Of a stretch of 64,000 nucleotides of DNA, positions 30,519 to 39,700 are shown in pieces. The translations under genes were made by a program, and so were the position numbers. The notes beneath the pieces were generated by a model. The model saw only the letters and a list, made by a program, of their open reading frames with translations, did not search any database and was not told the origin of the DNA. Source of the stretch: Symsagittifera roscoffensis (lineage: Eukaryota > Xenacoelomorpha > Acoela > Convolutidae); NCBI RefSeq assembly GCF_963678635.1, contig NC_087067.1, forward strand, positions 19,419,018 to 19,483,017. The letters run 5' to 3'. Within the stretch, counting starts at the first letter, position 1. Every line of letters begins with the position of its first letter.

Positions 30519-31513
30519 TTTTTCTTTAAGACTAAGTTTTATTTATCTATTTCTGAATCATCACTGCTTTTTATCGAAGATTGTTTAATTTTAACAAAGC
30601 AGTGACTTGATAAATTGTGTGGCGATAAATTGATACTGACAAAAGGTCGCTGTCACCTGTAGGATATTCTTATCTGATTATCGATTGTGTTTTGTGTGTC
30701 GATTATATCTTGTGGAAACTTAGTGATACTGTTATACTATACAACCGGGTTGAGTTAGCATTATATCAATACTGGGTAGACCCTGTGTGTAACTTTAGCT
30801 GAGTCACTAATTTAGTCGTGAGAGATCTAAGAGACATTTTGATACTGACGGAATCGAGTAGGCAGCGTTAAGTGATTTAACTAAATCTTGTTCAGAGGCT
30901 TTACTGCGGTGATTTAACCTTTTTTCTTGACTTTGGGGGAACCCTCCGAAGTGACCCTCCGGAGTCAGCTAAACCCTTTAGCAACCCTCCTTAGTGGAAA
31001 ATTTCCACGAGATCACCCTAAGAAGTTGAAACAGCTCCCCCTAGAACCCTTAGCTTATTTTGACGCTTTTTGAAGCTAGTAGGAGAACCTTCCAAGTGAG
31101 ATCAGAAAATTTGAAAATTTTGGAGGTACCCTCCGAAGTGACCCTCCGGAGCGTATTAAGCATCTTATTGACCCTCCTTAGTAAATTTAGGGGGACCCTC
31201 CGAAGTAACTTGGGTGATTAAGATACCCTCCTAAGTAACTTGAGTGATTGAGGTACCCTCCGAGGTAACCCTCCGGAGTGTCTTAAACCTTCTAGCGACC
31301 CTCCTTGTAAGAGACTTGAGTAAACCTTCTGTGGCAATTTGGGAAACGGAAAATATCCATTTAATTAGGATCATATTAGGATATTAGGCGTGCTTATCAG
31401 GGTCATAAGAACCCATTCTGACCCGGAAATTCGTGATCAACTTTGGAGTTTATATTGGGTGTATTAGAAGTACCCGAACAAGATTTTTTTTGATTGTGAT
31501 TTTGGTTGAGTGG

Positions 31514-31663
31514 TTGCCTTGAGCTACTTAATAGGAAAGTTCGGGCAATCCGGGAACAAATAAAGGAAGACCTCGGTGGGTGTATTAAGCAAATACACAC
31601 CCACTTGAGAAGAAGAATTGTTCCCTACTCTCGTGCACTTGGAGCAGTCCGAGTGTGGGAGAG
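31514..31663 (+). ncRNA. Structured RNA module A2
   Basis: Copy of module A1 in the second tandem unit (offset 1,329). The few substitutions fall largely outside the outer stems. Confidence 0.65.
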
Positions 31664-31699
31664 CTTTTTCATAGATTTGACGAATTTTCGACCAAGAGG

Positions 31700-31847
31700 T
31701 TGCCTTGAGCTACTTAGTAGGACAGCTCGGGCAATCGCAGGACACCCAAAAGAAGACCTCGGTGGGTGTATTAGGCAAATACACACCCACTTGAGAAGAC
31801 TGTGTCCTGGGCTTCGTTCTTTCGGATCGTTCCGATTGGGGGAAGTC
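31700..31847 (+). ncRNA. Structured RNA module B2
   Basis: Copy of module B1 in the second tandem unit; stems unchanged. It lies about 430 nt before the gag ATG. Confidence 0.65.
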
Positions 31848-32276
31848 TTTTTCTTTAAGACTAAGTTTTATTTATCTATTTCTGAATCATCACTGCTTTT
31901 TATCGAAGATTGTTTAATTTTAACAAAGCAGTGACTTGATAAATTGTGTGGCGATAAATTGATACTGACAAAAGGTCGCTGTCACCTGTAGGATATTCTT
32001 ATCTGATTATCGATTGTGTTTTGTGTGTCGATTATATCTTGTGGAAACTTAGTGATACTGTTATACTATACAACCGGGTTGAGTTAGCATTATATCAATA
32101 CTGGGTAGACTCTGTGTGTAACTTTAGCTGAGTCACTAATTTAGTCGTGAGAGATCTAAGAGACATTTTGATACTGACGGAATCGAGTAGGCAGCGTTAA
32201 GTGATTTAACTAAATCTTGTTTGTGGTACGTTTGCATTGCCATCAAATTACGAATACTTTCATTTTGATAAAAACT

Positions 32277-35200
32277 ATGCAACGCAGGGACTCGCTAGGA
32301 TCGACTACTAAAATTCCCAGGCTAAGCAAGGGAAGCACGCGGAAGTTTAGAACTAGGCGTAGCCAAACCTCGTTTAGCAGCGCTTCCGACGCGTTTGCTG
32401 AAGACGAATCGACTAAGGGTCAACCTGATCTTTCAGTGAGCGAAATGAAACTAAGGAGCGAGAAAAACCTCGATGGCAATCAAAGGCGGAGCGCCGAGGC
32501 CGAGCCTGCGAGCGAAACGCTGGTGGATCCCTTTGACGAAGGGGAGCGAACGCTCATTCGACCCGACTTTGAGCCAGACGAGGTCCTCGAACGGGAGGAA
32601 GCCGAGAAGACAGAGGAGACCTCGGAGCGTCCCGAGGTCGAACCTCGGGAGGAAGTGTTGTACAGGGGAATGTCCAAATCAGAGACTAAGAGCTATAAAT
32701 GGAGAAAGGAACCTTCACATCTGACAAGTGCACACTCATCCTTGGCCAAACAGAGTAACAACGCGATGATGTCGAATATGAGTCCGGGTGAAGAGCAGAC
32801 GTTCTCGAAGGCCAAGAAGAGTTGGAAGTCCTTGTACGACGAACGCATGGCGTCACTACCAACTGTAGGTTTGACTTCCAGTGATGACTACCCGGAGATA
32901 ACCCATCCGGATGTGAACTTCACACCGTGCCCAAGGAATGATATGAGCAGGAAGGCGTCATCAACCTCGCCGACCAGGCCCATGTCAGATGGGATAACGA
33001 TGGGAGCGTCGTCAACCTTCGACAGATTAATGACGTCGATGAGCAAGCTAAGAGGCGGTGCGTCATCAAGCACCAGGCTGCAGCCGCCGTTGACCTCTTC
33101 TTCGCTGGGACTAACCCCGTCATGTGGGGCCACTGGCGACATAAGTGACATGTTCGCTGGCGTAATGAATGGTCTGGATGAACTGAGACGGGACATGACT
33201 AAAAGAATAGATCAGGTGGATGAGAGAGCTCACAAGGGTCAAGAGAATCTGAGAGACGAGCTAACGCACGTGAAGTCGCAGGCGAGGTTTGATCAGGCTC
33301 AATTGATTCATAACACCGATCAATGCCTGGCTGAGAGCCTGGCACAGGCAAACAAAGAGTCAGAGGAAAGAGAGGCAAGGATGACAAGAGAGATCGAGCG
33401 ATTATTGAATGATCATGATAATACCTACGCCCAAACGATGACTGGCCTGGAGAAGAGGTTAGACGCCAAATCTGACTTGATGATGCGGAAGCTTGACGCG
33501 ATCCTGAATGGGAGTAGTTGGCAGGAGCATTCCAACTCAAGGGAGCGCTCAAGCCATGCGAATGTTGGAGATGGTACGGGCAACAGTGCCAGAGCCCAGC
33601 AGGGCTCGAGAACGAACTACGAACATAGAAACAAGGAGCGGCCAAGGGCAGCCCCGCAGAGGCCTGGCTGGACGAATCCAGTACCGCCGGAGGCAGATGC
33701 CACCCCGGAGACAAGATTGCCAACCGTGCCACAAGTCAGTTCAGTACCAGATCTGACTACAGTCTCGCAAGACACAACGATGTATGCCTCGATGTTTGAG
33801 CCTCTGAACAGATCTCTTGAAACATTCATCACCAAGCTCTCGAAGTCAACCGAGAGAGGAGAGAGGTCAAGAAGAACACTGAAAAAGCCGAAGTCATATA
33901 AAGACGAGTCAGACGGCTGCATTGATACTTGGATAGAGGTGATGAAGTTACACTTTGAGGAAGAGAATCTCTCCAAGAAACAAGAGTGCAGCGCGCTGAC
34001 GAGCAACCTGGAGGGTACTGCATTAAATTGTGTAATGGCGAAAAGAGCCAATGAGAGAGACAGCGCTCGCAAGATATTCGACATCCTGCTGAATCGTTTC
34101 GGCTCTGGAGTACAAGGGCACCAGGCCATGGTGAAGTTCGAGAAGAGGCGTCAGAGAGATGAAGAATCAATAGATAAATTCTTGGACGACCTTGAATTGC
34201 TCAGGAGGAGAAGCAACCCGGATGAGAGAATATCCGAGCGAAACTTGGCGATTGCTTCGAAGTTTATGGATGGAGTAAGGAGTGAGGAGCTGAAGACGAT
34301 GTTGGCCACTCACTTCACCCTGTCGCTTGACCAGGTACCCACGTCCGACGACTTGCGTATGAAGTCACGCGAGTATTTACTCATAAAACCGAGGGCGCAA
34401 AACCGTTACAGCCATTATGGCAACTATAGCGGGACAAACACTGGTGCGAATTCCAGTTGGTACAAACCTCGCGATGACATGGACAAGAGGAGGTCGTGCG
34501 CGAATTGTGGTTCGATGGACCATCACGTTTCTGCGTGTTCTGCATACAAACAGAACATGAAGGCCATAGGCCACTTTCTTGAGGACGCCGACGCGACCGA
34601 CGAGGATCATGGGGAGTACGTCAGGGGGCTCATCATGAAATATGGTCCGAGGTGTTTCTTCTGTAATTTGGAGGGACACTTCAAGTCGGATTTTACTCAA
34701 TTTTGGGACTCAGTAGCGGACGCGAAACATCCCCGCCACGAAGAGGCGCTTTCGGGTGTCAAGGCCAGTCGAGCACGTCTGATGAACGAGGCTGAATCTC
34801 GGAGAAAGGAAACGACACCGAGCACCTTTGCGACCAAAAAGGTTAAGACATGGCCTGACGAGGTGGTAGCCTCGAACCTCGAAGCAGAGTCGTCTAGTCC
34901 ACTCAAGGTGGATTACGGCCTGGCGGCAAGGACAGCGCTGCAGAATGTCAAACAGGACCTTGCCACGAAAGAAGTGGAGCAATGGGTAAGGTCGGAGCTG
35001 GAGAGCACAGATCTTCGGGAAAGTCTTAATGTCCTGAGTAAGACGACAAGAGCAGAAGATGAAAAAGAGCCCAAGAAACAGGGACTAAAACTGAACGTTA
35101 TATCTGGCAAGACTTTCGGCATGACGAAGGCAGGGACCAAAATAATGTCTATCATCTCAGTCGCAGGGCACCAGGTGGTCAAGAACCTGAGCGAGCCATC

Positions 35201-35729
35201 CGAGATTACACTGGTCCACCTGGACATCTATGCCGACTACCTGAAGGAGAAGGATCCCAAACTGGACTCCAGGGCAGTGCGAGCGCTGCTCACAACGGGA
35301 GGTCCGAGGCTGATGAAAGTGGACGGACATTATATCGATGTCCATGGCCCTTACCCGATTCTGATGAACGTGGATGGCATCAATATCTACACGAAAGCTC
35401 ACATAACTGATGCGAACGATCAGGTTGGCCGGATATACATTGGTCAAGAGGAGCTGAAGGTCAGACGAATCGGACACAACGCGATGCTCGAACAAGATGC
35501 TGTGCATATTGGTTGCGAGGCAGATCTGGCCGCACACGTTCTGGACGTGCAAGGCAGACAACTTTCAGTAAAGGGACTGCTAGACACGGGAGCAGTAGTT
35601 AGTGTCATGCCAGTCAAAACTTGGACCGACATGGGTTTCGAAAGATCGGATCTCATACCGACAAACATCAGGTTGGCAGCTGCCAATCAGGGAGCGATCT
35701 ATGTCGCCGGACGAACCCCGATCATCTAA
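32277..35729 (+). CDS. gag: Gag-protease of giant element (1,150 aa, ends at TAA inside protease)
   Basis: The first in-frame ATG is at 32277. The N-terminal 280 or so residues are charged and Ser-rich. A coiled coil follows (about 33160-33510). The capsid domain is recognisable by WIEVMKLHFEEENLS, IFDILLNRFGSG and MVKFEKRRQRDEESIDKFL. The first zinc knuckle CANCGSMDHHVSAC is complete (from Cys741). The second has Phe806 in place of the last Cys (C793, C796, H801). The retropepsin motif LLDTGAVVSVMP has Asp1103. TAA 35727-35729 then stops translation inside the protease, and the same frame continues beyond it, so gag-pro was probably one polyprotein with pol. Confidence 0.85.
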   Translation: MQRRDSLGSTTKIPRLSKGSTRKFRTRRSQTSFSSASDAFAEDESTKGQPDLSVSEMKLRSEKNLDGNQRRSAEAEPASETLVDPFDEGERTLIRPDFEPDEVLEREEAEKTEETSERPEVEPREEVLYRGMSKSETKSYKWRKEPSHLTSAHSSLAKQSNNAMMSNMSPGEEQTFSKAKKSWKSLYDERMASLPTVGLTSSDDYPEITHPDVNFTPCPRNDMSRKASSTSPTRPMSDGITMGASSTFDRLMTSMSKLRGGASSSTRLQPPLTSSSLGLTPSCGATGDISDMFAGVMNGLDELRRDMTKRIDQVDERAHKGQENLRDELTHVKSQARFDQAQLIHNTDQCLAESLAQANKESEEREARMTREIERLLNDHDNTYAQTMTGLEKRLDAKSDLMMRKLDAILNGSSWQEHSNSRERSSHANVGDGTGNSARAQQGSRTNYEHRNKERPRAAPQRPGWTNPVPPEADATPETRLPTVPQVSSVPDLTTVSQDTTMYASMFEPLNRSLETFITKLSKSTERGERSRRTLKKPKSYKDESDGCIDTWIEVMKLHFEEENLSKKQECSALTSNLEGTALNCVMAKRANERDSARKIFDILLNRFGSGVQGHQAMVKFEKRRQRDEESIDKFLDDLELLRRRSNPDERISERNLAIASKFMDGVRSEELKTMLATHFTLSLDQVPTSDDLRMKSREYLLIKPRAQNRYSHYGNYSGTNTGANSSWYKPRDDMDKRRSCANCGSMDHHVSACSAYKQNMKAIGHFLEDADATDEDHGEYVRGLIMKYGPRCFFCNLEGHFKSDFTQFWDSVADAKHPRHEEALSGVKASRARLMNEAESRRKETTPSTFATKKVKTWPDEVVASNLEAESSSPLKVDYGLAARTALQNVKQDLATKEVEQWVRSELESTDLRESLNVLSKTTRAEDEKEPKKQGLKLNVISGKTFGMTKAGTKIMSIISVAGHQVVKNLSEPSEITLVHLDIYADYLKEKDPKLDSRAVRALLTTGGPRLMKVDGHYIDVHGPYPILMNVDGINIYTKAHITDANDQVGRIYIGQEELKVRRIGHNAMLEQDAVHIGCEADLAAHVLDVQGRQLSVKGLLDTGAVVSVMPVKTWTDMGFERSDLIPTNIRLAAANQGAIYVAGRTPII

Positions 35730-36770
35730 CTGCAGCTTGGAGGAAGTCATCTTTGGATGAGCTTCCTAGTAGTAGAGAATTTGGATGAATCCGACCAGTT
35801 CATCCTAGGAAGGGATTTCGTTCGCAACTTTGACGTCACGATTGATCTCAATGACGGATTGATTAGGATCAAGGATCCTGAAAGAAAGTATGAGAAAAGA
35901 CCCCTTAATAAGATCTTAATTAATCAGGCCAAGGTGCCGATTTTTCTGGATCGAAAAGTTAGATTAAAACCGAACCAAGCCGTAGTAGCGACGATTAGGA
36001 TGAGGAACTTGAATGAACTCAGCAATGACAGACAGGTGTGTCTGGTACCAAATCCAAACAGTAAAAGCTCGGCTATTTTAGGAAGAAGCTTCTCCCTCAC
36101 TCAGAGCGGACTGTGTGTGAGTGTGTTATTGAACACAGAAGCAACAACAGTGACAATACAGAGGGGAAAGAAACTTGGCTACGCTTTGCCTCTGAACACA
36201 GACTTTCTGAGTGTGGAGAACTTGAAGAAGTTTGACGTAACTAAATGTCCATTACATGCGAACCAAGAATGTATAATTAAAAGAGTAATTGAATTGAAAT
36301 CTTCTAGGAAATTGTTTTCAATGAAGTCGGAAACAGATGATGGGCTGTCTAGTTGTTCCAACTTTCCTGAGAGGCCGACGGAAGCAGAGTTAGCAGCGAA
36401 TAGGCCTGTCCTACCTGAGATAGAACATCTGAAGGGTAAAATATCTGACAAGGAACTAGATTCGCTCAGGGCGGTGCTAGATCGGAACGCAGACGTTTTT
36501 TCAAAGCATAAGGCCGATATAGGTTGTTGCAATTTTATAGAGCACGAGATTGAGATAGAAGAGGGCTCGGTACCTCATAGGGAAGGGGCGAGAAGAATGA
36601 CCCCAAATAAGTCAGAAGCGTGTAGGAAGGAAATTGAAATGTTAATGGAGTACGACATGATTGAGCCGTCGAAGTCCCCATGGGCTTGTGGCGTGGTCAT
36701 GGCGAAAAAGAAAGGGGGGCAACTCAGGTTTTGTTGTGATTTCCGTTATCTGAACGCAGTGACTATATAA
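35730..36770 (+). pseudogene. pol: Pol, protease C-terminus to RT start, bounded by TAA and a frameshift
   Basis: This is the same frame as gag-pro, directly after the TAA. FLVVENLDESDQFILGRDFV is the protease C-terminal block. About 200 residues later RT begins: HEIEIEEGSVPHREGARRM, MIEPSKSPWACGVVMAKKK and RFCCDFRYLNAVTI. The frame then ends at TAA 36768-36770. The RT continuation (KDAYPIPRI) lies in the next frame after an extra TA dinucleotide, so a 2-nt insertion broke pol. The first ATG of this stretch (35757) is not a likely natural start. Confidence 0.85.
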
Positions 36771-39700
36771 AAGACGCATACCCCATTCCCCGCATCGATG
36801 AGAGCCTATCCAAGCTGGGAGACGCTAAGTTCTTCACGACGTTGGATTTGGGCTCAGCATTCTGGCAAGTGCCACTCAGAAAGCAAGATCGAGAGAAAAC
36901 AGGTTTCGCGTGTGAGCTGGGACTGTTCCAGTGGAAGAGGATGCCATTCGGATTGTGCAACGCGACGGCCACATTCCAGCGACTGATGGCTCAGGCACTC
37001 ACGAGCGTCACTAAGAAATACGGGAATCTCATCATGTGTTATGTCGATGATGTTGTGATTGCAACACCAACCCTAGAAGACCACATAGAGAGGTTGGAGG
37101 AGGTGTTTTCTTGCATGAAGCAGGCGGGTCTGAAATGCAAACCCTCTAAGTGTGAAATCCTCATTGATTCCATAAAGTATTTGGGCCGCCTGGTTGACAA
37201 ACATGGAGTGAGACCAGATCCCGAAGCGGTTGAAGCGGTGTTGACCTGGAAGGCACCTAAAACAGATACACAGTTGATGAGTTTTCTGGGATTCGCCAAT
37301 TATTATCGTGAGTTCATCAAGGGGTATGCTGACAAAATATACCCCATGCAGAGATTGATGAGAAACAAGGGCAAAAAGTTCACCTGGACTGATGAGGCAC
37401 AAGTCTCATTTGAAAACATCAAACGTGAACTTTGCGAGGCACCGGTCCTCGGCATGCCAACGGAGAAGGGAATGTTCGTGCTGGACACGGATGCATCAGT
37501 GGTTGCGATATCAGGCATACTTCACCAAGAGCAGGAGTGGAACGGGAGAACGGTTCTTCGTCCGATAGCTGATGGAAGTAAAGTCCTGAGTGACACTGAG
37601 ATGAAGTACGGCGCACCAAAAGCGGAGATGTTTGCTGTGATCACGTTCGTGGAAAAATACAGGGCCTACCTGGGGAGTGCTCCATTCAAGTTACGTGTGG
37701 ACAATCGTGCCCTTGCCTGGCTGAAAACCTATTCGATGGATCAAAGCTACATTGGTCGTTGGATCGTGCGCTTGGATGGATACCACATGATCATAGAGCA
37801 CCGTACCCGTGACAAGCACCAGAACGCAGATAGCCTCAGTAAAAAGACAGAATTTTATGAGCGCCTCGAGGAGAAGCAGGCTAACCAATCAGAGATCAAA
37901 GAGGGGTTTTCCTTTCTGGACAAAGAAACCTACGATAAGCTGCCACTTACTAGGTGGTTAGACAAATCAGGACATCCTATACCTGGACACCCTGACCTTC
38001 CAGTGGAGACGGCCGCGGAGATAAAGCTTTTAGCCAAAGGCGAACCCGTTCCGTTGGACCTGCTAGTCCGATCCAACTTGGTACAGCAAGAACTGACCAG
38101 GCTGGGTATAAACAGCATCGCTTTATTGAATAAGACGGTGAACGTGGCGCCGGACGTCATGGGAAAACTCCGTGACTTGTTGGATAGGGAAGTGAATAGG
38201 CATAATCGTGAATGGATGGAGACCATGCAGAGGTTGACTGTCACCGAGAGAACAGAGAAGAGGCCAGTGTCCATTCGCAGCCGAGGCGTTGAACGGGATT
38301 GCAGGTCGATCGTCAACCAGCTGGTGACCTCGATGCCGAAAGAAGTATTGTTGAGAACTTCGTTCACTGAATATGGAACATCGAATCAAAACCAAGCTAC
38401 TGAGGAAGTCAGGATCAGGTCGAAATCTAGCTTCACGAGGAGAGTGCACTTCACGGATGCAAAAGAGGAATACGAGCCAAGCCCAGATTGTTCGTCCATG
38501 GACGAGACAATGTCCGGGGAGTCTGACACCTTCGAGCCAGTCAAGGACGTCTCCTCTGATGAGTCAGACACCTTTGAGCCCGTGCAGGACGACTTGTCCG
38601 GGGAGAGGTTGACTAGACCACCTAGGGGCAGAATTTTGTCCGGGGAGTCGGGTTCAAAGCGACCGATGGACAGAGTTTTGTCCGGGGAGTCAAGAAACAT
38701 CTCAGACAACTTGGAATATGATGTTGAGGAATCAGTCGTTTCAAGTGGTGACTCGAGACCCCAGTCCTGGGACAACACGTCTGAAACAACTTCCAATTCC
38801 GATGTGTCAGAGATCGCAATCCACTCCTTATTGGTAGACTGGAAGCAGCGTGGGCTGGACCGAGAAACACATCAGGATCCAGACAGGGACAGATACACCT
38901 CAGATGAAGAGGGCACTGTGGTAGATAATGCCGCAGACGAGCTCGAGCTGATAGCAGTTTCAAAACGCCCAACCAGATTGCTGCCACATGGTACGGTCGT
39001 CCGTACCAATCTGGAACCATCTGTGCAAGAAGCGACGCCTTTGAAAAAGATATGGTGTGTCAAGTTGATGGACGATGCTCATGCTCCGGAGATAATGAGT
39101 GGGCAAATGAACGTGGTGAAGACGTATTTGAAAGCCAGGTACAGGCTGTCGGATCTCCTGAGGGCTCAACGAAATGATAGAATGACGAGCAGTCTGAAAA
39201 GATGGATCGAGAATGGAGCACCTGACAAGGGAGACTTGGAAGAAGACAGCTACAAAATCCTGAAGCAATTTTACCTGAAGAGGAAAGACTTGTTGTACCT
39301 GAATAAGGACGGAATCGTAGCCTGTAAGCGCAAGGAGGAGGACAAGGTCCTTTATAAATACAATTCAATAGTGTTACCACAGTTATACCAGACTGAATTG
39401 CTCTTTCGCTCACATGATCAGATGGGACATCAAGGCATGGACAAAGTGTATAACAGGATACAAAAACGATTCGAATGGCCGGGATTGAAGAAGGCTTGTG
39501 AGAAATGGATAGCCGCATGCCTGTCTTGTCAACAGGCAAAGGATCCCAGGAAACTAAGGTTCCCCCTACAGTCAATAGAATCGTCAGGTTTCAACGAAGT
39601 GGTGCAAATTGATCATCAGAAAATCTGCATGACAGCAACGGGCTATAATCAGGTGCTGGTAATGATCGACCGTTTTACGAAGTATGCGGAGGCAGCACCC

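Larger units (their letters stand above)
29562..30890 (+). repeat. Leader tandem duplication, unit 1 (1,329 bp)
   Basis: It is a direct tandem copy of 30891-32219; I counted about five substitutions. Its first part holds eleven ACCCTCC-type motifs, mostly as ACCCTCCGAAGT or ACCCTCCGGAGT. Its second part holds two structured RNA modules. A 142-codon ORF (30177-30605) spans the modules, but stem covariation explains its internal repeat better than protein selection does. Confidence 0.9.
30891..32219 (+). repeat. Leader tandem duplication, unit 2 (1,329 bp)
   Basis: Second unit of the tandem duplication, directly adjoining gag. Near-identity to unit 1 shows the duplication is recent relative to the divergence between modules within a unit. 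Confidence 0.9.
27817..32276 (+). other. 4.4-kb untranslated leader of the giant element
   Basis: No protein gene is supported between the 5' LTR and gag. The leader is full of repeats: four 67-nt modules, an ACCCTCC-motif array and a 1,329-bp tandem duplication with structured RNA modules (listed separately). Around 29050-29090 a tRNA-like D-arm (AGCTCCGTGGATAGAGCT) and an anticodon-arm-like stretch occur, without a T arm. Such a long leader suggests roles in packaging, dimerisation or internal translation initiation. Confidence 0.6.

Noticed and set aside
30177-30605. 142-codon ORF in each leader tandem unit as a real protein gene
   Set aside because: Its internal repeat coincides with RNA modules whose stems covary; differences between modules are mostly non-synonymous but keep base pairing.
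34653-34712. Second zinc knuckle as intact
   Set aside because: The final cysteine is Phe in this copy, so it was reported as degenerate.
38594-38700. CRISPR-like array from the TTGTCCGGGGAG repeats
   Set aside because: Irregular spacing, within an open pol frame, in a eukaryotic retroelement; no cas genes.
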